NCBI RefSeq assembly: GCF_901000735.1
Contig: NC_081546.1
Span: 29,221,900-29,285,899, forward strand
Length of the DNA: 64,000 nucleotides
Origin: Corylus avellana
Lineage: Eukaryota > Streptophyta > Magnoliopsida > Fagales > Betulaceae
Direction of reading: 5' to 3'
The position numbers and the translations under genes are program-made. Shown one piece after another: positions 43,314 through 63,372 of the stretch (the stretch's first letter is position 1; every line of letters starts with the position of its first letter). The notes beneath the pieces were generated by a model. It saw only the letters and a list, made by a program, of their open reading frames with translations. It was not told the origin of the DNA and made no database searches.

Positions 43314-45631
43314 AGGAGCGGTGAGTTGGCACTTGGTGCACGTGGTCCGAGCACGTGCGTCTCTTCCAAATAATCATTGCCTAATGTTAACTTAAAATTC
43401 CATTTAGTTGATCCAACAACAACAACAAAAAAAAAAAAAAAAAAAAATCCATTTAATTAATATCTTAATATTTAATATGACCAAAGGAGTTATCCATTAG
43501 ATAATTATTTAATAAATAACAATAATACTTAACCCTCTTGTATAATAATTAATTTAATAGCGGGAAATTTATCGTGTGATTGATTGAAGAATATGCAATA
43601 TTACTCTCGATATATTAAATTTTTTTAAAAAAAAAAAAATCTAATAGTAGTCTTTTGAGATTTAATAGAGGTTATCTTTAGTTTAAAATTTAAAGGAAAA
43701 TTTAGTTTACAATTCATTAAACAAATACTCTTTTTCTAAGCACAATGAACATGTGTTTTAGAAAAAAAAAGAATGCAAAGATATATGGGGTTTAACATTT
43801 TGTCAAATCATTTCCTAAAATTGAACAAACCACATCTCAATGAATGCTTGATTATCAAATCGTTCACTATGTACACTTGTTACACATAAGCGTAAAATTA
43901 CGTCAAAGCTAATAAAATAGCTCCATGTGTACATAAGTGTTACTTTAGCTTGATTTATAACCCAAAAAAAAAAAAAAAAAAAATGTAAGGAAAAAAATTC
44001 CAAAACCAAAAAAATGAAAATGAAAAACAAAGGTAGAAGTAGGTGGGTAGGTCGCAACTCACACCCTTCTTCAAGTGAACATGAGTTCCAATTAGAGAAA
44101 GGACAACCCCACCTCATCCGTGGAAGGGACCCACCAACAAATGAGAGGTGTGCGGTTGCTTCATTACCCCTTTGAACATTGAGACCCATGCTTATTAGTG
44201 AAGGGCGTGCGCTATTAACTCACGCCACTTCTCTTAATGAGGGCATGAGTAGATCACCCTATCCCCCACTTTATTTTATTTTATTTTTTTCACTGTATAT
44301 ATATTTTTTTTTTCTATTTATCCGTGGAAGGGACCCACCAACAAATGAGAGGTGTGAAGTCGGCTCACTAGTCACTACCCCTTTTACCATTGAGACCCAT
44401 GCTTATTAGTGGAGGGCGTGTATTATCATCCCACGCCACTTCCCCTAATGAGAGCACAAGTAAATCACCCCATCTGTCAACATTATGTTTTTTTTCTTCA
44501 TTGTATTTTTTGCTACGTGTCAAGCTGAAGTCTCATTTCTATACACATGAAATTATTTTATTAGATTGAACATGATCTAACGCTTACATGTCATAATTTC
44601 CATTAAAAACTCCAACTATAGATATATATATAGAAAGAGTGATTTATAGCCATACATATCTTGAATAGCAATATGATCAATTTATAATATTTTTTCTTAT
44701 GCTTTATTATTCCGAGCACAGTGAGCTATTATACTACTTTTGTAACGCAGTTTTGTTTTTTTTTTTTTGACAATTTTTTAAATTAATGAACCTTTAAGGA
44801 CACACAGTAGACCATCTTTTACTCCGTCTGGCTATGGTCTTCTTCTATCTCCTTATTTATGAAAACGGCATGTAGTTTTTGTGACCGGGGTGTAGTTTGC
44901 AAGAACAGCACATAGCTCACAAGAAACCAGTATTTAGTTCACAAGAAGGGCTTGAAGTTAAACATTAAGTTCACTAATACAAAATAAAGCTCAGGGAAAA
45001 CAGCATTTTTACAGAGGTTGGCTTGCTTCCACTGGAAAAATCACTAGAGATCTCGTGTGTAAAACTAAATGGAAAAGATTGCGACTTGTGAGATCGGAGA
45101 AAATCTCCGGTTAAAGCAAAAAATTGAACGAATACACAGTTTACTTGGAACAAAAAGGGAAAAACTATCGTATAGTTGTATTTTTCAAACTGTAAATATA
45201 ACAAGTACTACCAATATTGGGTCAATGGGGGGTTTCTAAATTTCTATCTAAAATAGCTAATCAAAGCTACATAGAAATAATAATGAAAAAGAGAGGGAGA
45301 CAAAAAGAAAGAAAATACTCATGCATTGATGCACAGTGTTTCTCCACACTTGGCTTAGAGAATCGGATGAACACGTTTTTTTTAAGCTTTTGATAAGTCA
45401 TTTTACACTGTGAGCACTCACTACAATGATTCATGCCTTCCATACAAGTGGAAGTCAATTCTATATTCACCATCATTTACAATTATATTAACATGTTTGA
45501 TGTATAGTTAGATATTGCAACTTTAAGTTGTTAGATTCAGTCTAAAGCTTGCTGCATTGAGATCTTCAATGACTTACAGAAACTGTGGCTGCATCGAGGT
45601 TCCCTTATCTCATCAGCAAAAATTGTGTATG
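43314..45631. other. Intergenic region between MCM5 and DCL4
   Basis: No gene is recognisable. It contains A-runs at about 43427-43447 and 43965-43982 and a tandem duplication at 44116-44520. The DCL4 3' UTR should lie near the right end. Confidence 0.5.
44116..44520. repeat. ~205-bp tandem duplication
   Basis: TCCGTGGAAGGGACCCACCA begins at 44116 and again at 44321. Both copies continue with ACAAATGAGAGGTGTG, TTGAGACCCATGCTTATTAG, GGGCGTG, CACGCCACTTC and AATGAG. The copies differ by substitutions and small indels, so the duplication is not very recent. No coding function is evident. Confidence 0.75.
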
Positions 45632-55384
<9,753 letters not shown>

Positions 55385-56370
55385 CTGAAATGAAAAAAAA
55401 AAAAAAAGTATGAAAAATCGAAGTTTCATCAGAAAAATTGAAGAATCTTTCTCCATAGTTGATTATTTGAAGTAACTAAAACAATATCGAATCAAAGAAT
55501 TTTCAAGTTGTTATGAAGCGTAGAACCAAATATTCATGGGCTGTTCACTAATTATGCAAGTTAATGAAGAATCTTGCTCCTTTTTCAAGTATTTGAAGAG
55601 ACTAAAAGATTATTCAGAACAAAGAATTTTTAAGTTCATACGAAGTAAAACATACAACCAAGTATCCATGGAGTGCTCTAGTCAACTAATATAATTTCCA
55701 TGCCTTATATATATTAGCTTATAACCCTTAATTATAACTTAATTTTAAAATTTAAACACATCATTTTTCATTAAAAGTTAAAAAGACGTATAAAAATATA
55801 TCTCACTTCTTTAAATAAAAAAAATTAAATCTTTGTTCCTATAAGTATATATGATTTAAAATGAATAGTATAAAGAAAAAAAAATAGCAAAAAGAATACA
55901 TGGATTATAATATAATTAATGACATGTGGGATTATATTCAAATATAATTAACGCAATTAATTATATTGAAATATAATTAATGCAATTAATGACCGGCTTT
56001 TTCTTTTATATATATATCGTCTCTTTTTTTTTTTAGAATCCTTTTTTTTTTTTTTTTTTGAAATATACCATACTCATTCATTTTTTGAGAATCCTAAACG
56101 TATTAATACATAATAATTTGATTTATATTATTTGTTTCCTTATTTGATTCGAACATTAATAATACTTAATTATATATGAAAAACTCTTGAAATATAACTA
56201 ACGCAATTAATGACCGGTTTTTTAAGAAAAAACCGGTTCACTCTTAAAAATCCGGTTAAAAAATTATGCCTTAAAAAACTGGTTTAGCCTTTAAAAAAAA
56301 ATGGGTTCACGCCACATGTCACAATTTTAAAGCACTTCTGGGAAGGGTTTTGCTTTATATATATATATAC
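55385..56370. other. DNA upstream of the last visible DCL4 exon
   Basis: Immediately upstream of the DCL4 acceptor is a long pyrimidine tract (on the minus strand). No further DCL4 exon is recognisable. The stretch contains a diverged ~125-bp duplication at 55440-55690 and repeated ATTAACGCAATTAATGACCGG-like segments at about 55945-55995 and 56195-56220. Confidence 0.5.
55440..55690. repeat. Diverged ~125-bp tandem duplication
   Basis: GAAGAATCTTTCTCCATAGT at about 55440 and GAAGAATCTTGCTCCTTTTT at about 55567 start two similar units. Both continue with TATTTGAAG, ACTAAAA, CAAAGAATTTT, AAGTT, CCAAGTATCCATGG-like and CTAAT segments. Copies are about 75-80% alike by eye. Confidence 0.55.
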
Positions 56371-57770
56371 AAGGCCCCCTGGAAACGTTCGTATTTGTCC
56401 AAGGGGGCTAGGCTCACCCTCATCAAGAGCACTTTATCCAACCTTCCTACTTACTTTTTGTCCCTCTTCCCTATCCCTATCTCTATGGCGAATCGCATTG
56501 AGAAGATTCAACGGGATTTTTTATGAGGGGGCTCAACGATGAGCCCAAAATCCACTTGGTCAGCTGGCATGAGATTTGTAGTCCGATTTCGGAGGGCGGT
56601 TTAGGGATTCGGAGTTTGCGGTTTTTTAATCAAGCTCTCTTGGGGAAATGGTTGTAGAGATTAGCCAATGAAGTAGAGGCTTGGTGGAGAAGGATTTTAG
56701 TGGCAAAGTATGGGGTGTTTTGGGGTGGTTGGCGCTCTAAAATTCCTCGCAGTTAGCATGGGGTGGGGTATGGAAACACATTTGCAGGGGTTGGAGTTCA
56801 TTTCAATGTCACTTCAGATTGGATCCTGGCTTGGGGCTGAAAGTCAATTTTTGGGAGGATATTTGGTGCGGCGAAATGTCCCTCAAGGAAGCTTTTCCCA
56901 GCCTTTTCAATATAGCTAGCAACAAGGCTGCCTCCATTGCGGACATCAAGGAGAGTATAAATGGTATGGTTCATTGGAATGTTACCTTTATTCGAAGAAT
57001 TCATGATTGGGAGGAGATGGCCTTAGCCTCCCTTCTCTCGCTCTTGTATTCGCTCTCGTTGCAGGGGGAAGGGGAGGATCGAATGTGGTGGATCCCCTCT
57101 AGAAAAGGGAAGTTTGAGGTTCACTCCTTTTATAGGAAGCTCACCCTTAAAGAGTCCAACCATTTCCCCTGGAAAAGTATTTGGCGTACTAAGGTTCCTT
57201 CAAGAGTGGACTTTTTTGCTTGGTCGGCCACCCTTGGGAAATCCCTTACCTTGGATAATGTTAGGAAGAGAGGCATCTTTGTGATTAATCGATGTTGTAT
57301 GTGTGAATCGGAAGGGAAGTCTGTGGATCATCTCTTTCTTCACTGTGGGGTTGCGCGCATTTTGTGGGATGTTATCTTCTCTCGTTTCAACATGTGTTGG
57401 GTTATGCCAAGAAGCGTCAAGGTGATGTTAGCTAGTTGGTGGTCGGGTGGTAAATCCCAAAGCGCGGTGGTGTGGAAGATGGCTCCCCTGTGTCTTATGT
57501 GGTGCTTATGAAAGGAAAGGAATGCTAGATGCTTTGAGGATTTGAGGATTTGTCGAGAAACCTTAAGGACATTGTTCATTTCTTTTTGTATACGCTCTTT
57601 ATGTGGACTGCAGGATGGCTTGCTCCCCTAAAGATTAACGTCCCTGATTTTCTTTTTATGTTCTCTTCTTCTTTCTCCTTTACTTAGTCGCTCTCTTGTA
57701 TACTACCTGTGTACTTGGGTTGCGCCCCTCTGCGCTCTTTAATGCATCATTACTTATCAAAAAAAAAAAA
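56371..57770 (+). mobile_element. 5'-truncated L1-type LINE (RT tail, zf-RVT domain)
   Basis: The coding remains begin abruptly at [20 protein letters not shown] and continue through [13 protein letters not shown], the end of a reverse transcriptase. A later open segment (about 56819-57511) has FPWKSIWRTKVPSRVDFFAW and CCMCESEGKSVDHLFLHC, the zinc-binding RVT domain typical of plant L1 elements. Stops break the frame, for example after IQRDFL and after LCLMWCL. A 3' UTR ends in an A-run at 57758-57770. It is a dead, 5'-truncated copy and lies antisense to DCL4. Confidence 0.87.
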
Positions 57771-59261
57771 CATATATATATATGATGGGTGTTCGCGAGC
57801 GAACTCGGGATCAGCTCGTATAAGCTCAACTCGATTATTAAATTAGGCGCTTCATGAACACAAATCTTGGCTCGAATATTAAACAAAGCAAGCTCAACTC
57901 GACTCGGTTATGATCGTGAGCAAACTCGTATAAGGCTCGACTCGTATATTTTTTTATTAACTACTTATATATATATATTATGGCTGGCAATTTTGACACG
58001 ACCCGACAATCTGACACAAACACGACACGAAATTACCGGGTTTGGGTCATAAATGGGTTGACCCGTTTATTTTGTGTTTGGCAAGTCGTGTCGCAGGTCA
58101 CACCAGACCCGTTTAACTTTTTTTTTTTTTTTAAATAAATTTATTTTAAGGCATGTGGATGCCAGCTGATGGAATATTGTTTTTCACGAGGAATCTTCAC
58201 ATGAAATGCTGTCCTCTTCTAGTGGTTTTTCACTTTTTCCTTTGTTAATCTCAACGCATGAGTACTGTTTCCAAATTCCCATTTCCCACTAGTTGTTCCT
58301 TTTCTTTTTCCTTTGTTTTTTCTCCTCTCTTTTCTTCCTTTGCCGAAAACCTCGCCCACCCCCATCTGCCATCTCCTTCATTTCTTTTTCTCCTCTTTCT
58401 TCTTGCTCCCAGTCCCAGTCCCAGTCCCAGGCTTCCACCTTCTCTCTTTTCTTCTGTTAGAAGAGTTAGGGTTTGAGTCATTAGGGTTTTGGGGGTAGTT
58501 TAGTATTTATGGTATTTCCCTAATCCTATATAATAGGATGCTTGTATTAGGTTAATATAAGTTGAATAAGTTGAATAATATAGCCTCCGCCTTTTGTGTC
58601 TAAACCGTTCATACAAACTATAATATGGTATCACAGCCATAGGGTTTTAGATCCTTGGTTCTTTTGTTTATAGTTTTTTTTTTTCCACTCTTTTTGTTTT
58701 GGTTGAATCTCTCGTTCTATTGTTGGTGAGTGTTCTTCTGGTGGCAGCACCGCCCATGTGGGCGTAGTGCCCACACGGGCAGTGCCTGAAAGAAGCTGTC
58801 CATGGTCGTTTGTAGAAAAAAAAAAAAAAAAGTTGCCGTGAAAGCTGTGCTTTGTACTAGTTTTATAAGTTTTGTATTTTCTGTGGCTCTCGGTGGTTTT
58901 CCAGTAAGATCTGGAAATTTTCAGCAATTTCCAAGTCTCCGGCAGCCGTTTGTGGTGTTTTCCGGCGCTGTCCAATCGTTTCCAGCTTGTTTCCGGTGTA
59001 TTTGTGGCGTTTAATTGTGTTTTTTGAGTTCTTCGACAATCTCTGTGGTGTTTTGAGGTGTTTCCGCCAGTTGTGGTGATCCCCGGCGGTTTTCCGACGT
59101 TTCTGGTCGTCACCGGTAGGTTTCTAGCGTGTTTGTTGGAGAAGACGACACTGTTTGGTTACAGGTGTTCCCTGTCGCCTATCCGGAATAAGGATATCCC
59201 AGTCTCAAAACCAGAATAAGGCTGCTCGCATTACTCTTCATTACTGTTCAAACCTGTTCAG

Positions 59262-59580
59262 GCCTGGTTTAGTGGCTTTCAAACCAGTTCAGGAAATTAC
59301 AGGCCTGGTTCAGTGTTGTTTCAAGCCGGTTCATGGGTTTCCAGTCCGGTTCTTGCTGTTTTGTGACCGGTTCAGCTTGTTTTCCTAGCTGTTCAGTGTG
59401 TTTAAGACCAGTTCAGTGCATTCCAGAACCGGTTCTCTCTTTTAGACTCGATTCAGTGGGTTTTAGACCGGTTCAGCCTCGTTTGCAGCCGGTTCGGTGT
59501 GTTTCTATACCGGTTCAGCAAGTTTCATGTATGGTTCACTTTGTTTTGAGGCTTGTAAGCGTCATTATAGCCCGGTTCAT
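59262..59580. repeat. ~20-bp periodic CCGGTTCAG array inside the LTR element
   Basis: About fifteen degenerate copies of a core close to ACCGGTTCAGTGTGTTT lie 18-24 bp apart. Clear cores occur near 59328, 59347, 59368, 59430, 59470, 59491 and 59512. Spacing clusters at 20-21 bp. The copies are too diverged to be a simple recent microsatellite. Confidence 0.75.
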
Positions 59581-59653
59581 GTTGTTTTGCGGCGAAACTC
59601 GTTGGTTGTTCATGTGAAATGTGGTTGATGGTTGTTGGTTGTTGGCGATCGAT

Positions 59654-59757
59654 GTATCCGACCGGCCTTGGTGTTTTACGGCGAGACCCGATCAAGTGAT
59701 CGTTGTATCTGACCGGCCTTGGTGTTTTGCGGCGAGATCCGATCAAAGCTTGGTTGT
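59654..59757. repeat. ~52-bp direct duplication inside the LTR element
   Basis: TATCCGACCGGCCTTGGTGT at 59655 and TATCTGACCGGCCTTGGTGT at 59706 start two units, each with TTTTRCGGCGAGAYCCGATCAA. A third partial GACCGGCCTTG lies near 59779. Confidence 0.75.
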
Positions 59758-60582
59758 TGAAGTTTCCGACGAGTTTTCGACCGGCCTTGAAGTTTCATTA
59801 AGTTATCTTGTTATTTGTATGAATTTTAGTATTGTGTACTCCAAGCTGTTCCAGCTTGAGGGGGAGTGTTAGAGTATGTTTTTCTAGTTGTTTTTCGTTT
59901 GCTTGTATCTTTCAAGCTGGATTCATATGATGTATATGCTCCAGCTTGAGGGGGAGTGTTAGAAGAGTTAGGGTTTGAGTCATTAGGGTTTTGGGGGTAG
60001 TTTAGTCTTTATGGTATTTCCCTAATCCTATATAATAGGATGCTTGTATTAGGTTAATATAAGTTGAATAAGTTGAATAATATAGCCTCCGCCTTTTGTG
60101 TCTAAACCGTTCATACAAACTATAATATCTTCCTCTACCAACAACCTCACCTCACCATCGCAATCCCCTTCATTTCTTTTTCCTTTCTTTTTCTCCTCTT
60201 TCTTCTTGCTCCCAGTCCCAGGCTCCAGCCTCCCACCTTCTCTTTCTCACTCTCACAGACTTACTCTAGAAATCTCCTTCATTCAAAAATGAGTTTCAAA
60301 CTTTCGAAGAAATCTCCTTCATTCAGAGACGGACCAAAGAGAGACGGAGTCGAGAGAGAAAGAGGAGTTTAAAAAAAATAAATAAAAAAAAAAATTTAAA
60401 AATAATAATAATAATAATAATAATTAAACGGGTTAAACGGGTCATGTCGGGTGACCCGTGAAATTCTCGTGTCGTGAGTTTGGTGGGTCGACCCATTAAC
60501 TAAACAGATCGTGTCTGGGTATACCCTAAACGGGTGGAGGGTCATCACGGGTCAACCCACCGACCCGTTTTGCCAGTCCTAA

Positions 60583-61877
60583 TATATATATATACACACA
60601 CACATACACATATATAACAAATATATGTATATAATTTTTTTAACATTATTTTCTCTCTCTCCCCATCTTTCCATCCCTGATTCTTTGTTGCTCGTTTTCT
60701 TCACCCAAACAAAAAAAGCTTTCTCCACTTAATCGTGATCACGGAGAGAGAGCAATCATTAAAAAGACTCAGATTCAATTAGAGCAAACTCAAACGAAAT
60801 GAAGAAGAATCAAGCAAAAATTATTGAGGGAGATTGAGACAGGCAATAACTATTGAAGAATCAAATAAACCCAAACACTTTGGATCACTGCCTGTCTGGT
60901 GAGCGAGTGAAAGAGTGAGAAGTGAGAGTTGGGGTGGCAGGCACTGTGACTGGTGAGGGAGATTGAGAGAGAGAGACGTTGAAAAAATATTTTCTTGTAG
61001 GAGGTGTTGTCCCACTATAGTCTGAATACAACCTGTTAACTTGTCCCACATTGCTAAGAAAACATCAATCCTCAAGTTTGCTTATCTATAAAATGATGCA
61101 TATCCTCTCTCTTCGAAACCAAGTGTCTTGTTGTATTGATTCAAGATCCATACTCGGCTAGCCAAGCTAAGCAAATGCTCATATGCAAGCTGGTTTCTTG
61201 AGATGTTTAAGAGTACTTGAAGTTTAAATTTATAAAAAATAAAAAAACATTAAATATAAGAGCCAGCTTGCGAGTTGGCTCGGCTCGACTTATTATGAGC
61301 TCCAGCTCAATTTTTTGGCTCGTCCTTAAACTCGGCTCGAGATCAAGTAAAATTTAAATGAGCCGAGCCCGAACAAAGGAAGCTCGCTCAGGCTCGGCTC
61401 ATTTACACCCCTACTTATATATGCTTTTATTTCTCATCTGTCTCCACATGCCTTCCCAGATGTAGCTGATAATATTTGTATAGGGTATATAATGTAGGCC
61501 TATTAAGAAATAATATGTGTGTTAAACGAGTATAGGTAAATAAGAATGTTAAGATGAATGAAAGAGAACAGCAAGAAAGATAAAGTAAGGAACTAAGTAA
61601 TTCATTCAAAGGTAGGTGGAAGACCTATTGAGAAAAAGATGACAAAAAGTCACCTAAGATGGTTTGACAATCTGCAAAAAAAGACTAATTAATGTCGGGA
61701 AATGGATACAAGTTGCCGACCCAAGGTGAAACGAACGATGGAGCTAGCACAATTTAGTTGGGAATAAAGCTTAATTGAGCTGAGTTAAACTGAGAGGACT
61801 ACGTAAGGTCCCCCCCCCCACCCCCCCCACCACCTACAGGGTAGGATATCAAATTGCAACTTTCATATTCCCTCTAG
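60583..61877. other. Spacer right of the nested transposons
   Basis: No gene is recognisable. There is a (TA)/(CA) microsatellite at about 60583-60625, a TTGTCCCACATTG segment at about 61038-61050, GCTCGGCTC-rich sequence to 61411, and a C-rich run at about 61810-61831. Confidence 0.45.
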
Positions 61878-62147
61878 GAGAAATGCTACATGCATTCCCA
61901 AGTGCACAGTCTCTGATGTGGCAGTAAAAATCCCTACTAGATTTGAATACAATAGTGTCCGAAGAGAAAGACCAATTAATGTGCCAATGAGAAAAAATAA
62001 TTTAATTTATATAGAAGAAGTGAAGAGAAGTAGAGAGAGCCTAAAAACACATAGTTGAAGCAGTGAAAATGGATGTTATAAACATGAAGATGAAAGAGAG
62101 TATGACCACAACCAGGATAGAATGAAAGTGCATGTAGCATTTCTCTT
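61878..62147. mobile_element. hAT-type MITE with 8-bp target duplication
   Basis: A 270-bp element with termini GAGAAATGCTACATGCA and, on the other strand, AGAGAAATGCTACATGCA. It is flanked by perfect CCCTCTAG duplications at 61870-61877 and 62148-62155. The 8-bp duplication points to hAT. It belongs to the same family as 13273-13449. Confidence 0.8.
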
Positions 62148-62247
62148 CCCTCTAGTATACAAACAACAAAACATAAAAGAAAATGAAGCAACTGGTGAAT
62201 GGTGACAAACACAAAAAACTGTTCCCAAAGAAATTGTTATGGCATAT

Positions 62248-63372
62248 TGTTAGAACGCTAGGATCTAATATTTGTACCCTTCTAGAAGGAGCCAGCTGTC
62301 CCTACCAGCTGGCCTTAGCAGCTGTCATCTCAGAATATTCTCCCCAATGATTGTAACTTTCTCCTACATATATGGAATAGATTGAGGGCTGCTGTAGTGA
62401 GAAAACAGCCCTTCTTCATTTACAATTCTCTTCCATTTTCTTTTCTTCCATCATTATATTTGAGCTTGGTTGATCATTCCTTGCCTTAGCTTACATTTCT
62501 TCCATTTTTTTTTTCTTTTTATTATGTCCAGTTTTTCCTCATTTCTCAGTTTTGGGTTGCCGTGTTGGGTCGATCTGAGTTAGACAGCTTCAGCGTTTAA
62601 ATAATGTAGTGAGTATGAAGATAACGTGGGGTACTATCGTCTTCATCACCGTTGTTGACATCGCTACCATTTGTATTTGTTCAATACCTTAAGAGAGCCC
62701 CAGGACATGGCATATTGTTTAGAAAAAAATAGTCATCTCAAGGTGGAAAGCTACACTAATACAGACTAGGCAGGGTTGCCTTCAGATAGAAGATCCACTA
62801 CAGGATATTATACCATTTTGGAGGGAAATCTCGAAACATGAAAGAGTAAAAAGCATAATATGGTTGCACAATCAAATGCAGAAGTAGAGCACAGAGCTAT
62901 GGCTCATACCGCTAGTGAGTTAAGTTGGTTACAACATTTTCTTTGGGAGATATGCTTCTAGGCACCTATTCCTCTTGCCCTGATTTGTGATAATCAAGTT
63001 GCTCTATATATTGCCTTCAAACATGTGTTCCATGAGAGGACCAAGCACATTGAAGTAGATTGCCATTTTGTCCGAGACAAGATATTGAGTGGAGACATAC
63101 TCACACCATTTGTCAAGTCTGAGAACCAACTTCTTGATATTTTGACAAAGTCATTATATAAAAATCGGTTCGTCAATTTGTTCCAAGCTGGGCTTAAATG
63201 ATAAATATGCTCCAGCTTAAGGGGAGAGCATTAGAATGGTAGGATCTAATACTTGTACCATTGTAGAAGGAGCCGCTGCCCCTAGTAGCTGGCCCTAGCG
63301 GCTGTCATTCTGATGTAAATCAAAGTGTATTCTGAACCCATATGTTATTTCATGTTTTTGTCATCATTTAAG
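62248..63372 (+). mobile_element. Decayed copia-type LTR retrotransposon
   Basis: A left LTR starts TGTTAGAACGCTAGGATCTAA at 62248 and a related right LTR starts near 63230 with TTAGAATGGTAGGATCTAA, after a polypurine-like TTAAGGGGAGAG. Between them only a remnant of pol survives: RNase H sequence from about 62766 to 63201 with [17 protein letters not shown] and [18 protein letters not shown]. In-frame stops occur, for example in the codon at about 62958. The gag, integrase and reverse-transcriptase regions are deleted. Confidence 0.85.
62766..63201 (+). pseudogene. Copia RNase H remnant
   Basis: The C-terminal RNase H domain of a Ty1/copia polyprotein, ending FQAGLK and a stop at 63199-63201. 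It has several internal stops and lacks the upstream polyprotein, so it is not functional. It lies inside the decayed element at 62248-63372. Confidence 0.85.

Larger units (their letters stand above)
58455..60127 (+). mobile_element. Short non-autonomous LTR retrotransposon (TRIM-like)
   Basis: Two 171-bp LTRs, 58455-58625 and 59957-60127, start TGTTAGAAGAG and end ACTATAATA and differ at one base. The element is flanked by the 5-bp duplication TCTTC (58450-58454 and 60128-60132). A primer-binding site TGGTATCACAGCC starts at 58626, close to the initiator-Met tRNA complement, and a polypurine tract CTTGAGGGGGAG precedes the 3' LTR. The 1.33-kb interior has no gag or pol. It instead holds GC-richer sequence with an array of CCGGTTCAG motifs and small duplications. 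The element must rely on proteins from another copia-like element. The near-identical LTRs imply recent insertion. Confidence 0.9.
57981..60582. mobile_element. Probable DNA transposon with GGCTGGCAA termini
   Basis: The left end TATGGCTGGCAATTTTG and the right end, on the other strand, TTAGGACTGGCAAAACGG form short inverted termini. Subterminal regions share many GACCCG/CGGGTC and GTGTCG motifs, a well known plant repeat pattern. The core is interrupted by the LTR element at 58455-60127; without it the element would be about 0.9 kb. No transposase is visible. Confidence 0.5.
57784..61411. mobile_element. Possible outer DNA transposon with GGGTGT termini
   Basis: The left end GATGGGTGTTCGCGAGCG and the right end, on the other strand, TAGGGGTGTAAATGAGCC are loosely inverted. 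Both subterminal zones are dense in GAGC/GCTC and CTCGACTCG or GGCTCGGCTC motifs. Together they may delimit one element into which others were inserted. Two independent fragments are an alternative. Confidence 0.35.

Noticed and set aside
58258..58498. Overlapping Ser/Pro/Phe-rich frames around the left LTR
   Set aside because: They are translations of a pyrimidine-rich low-complexity tract and end inside the LTR.
59262..59580. CCGGTTCAG array as a CRISPR-like array
   Set aside because: Repeats are degenerate, there are no unique spacers of constant length, no cas genes, and the setting is a plant LTR element.
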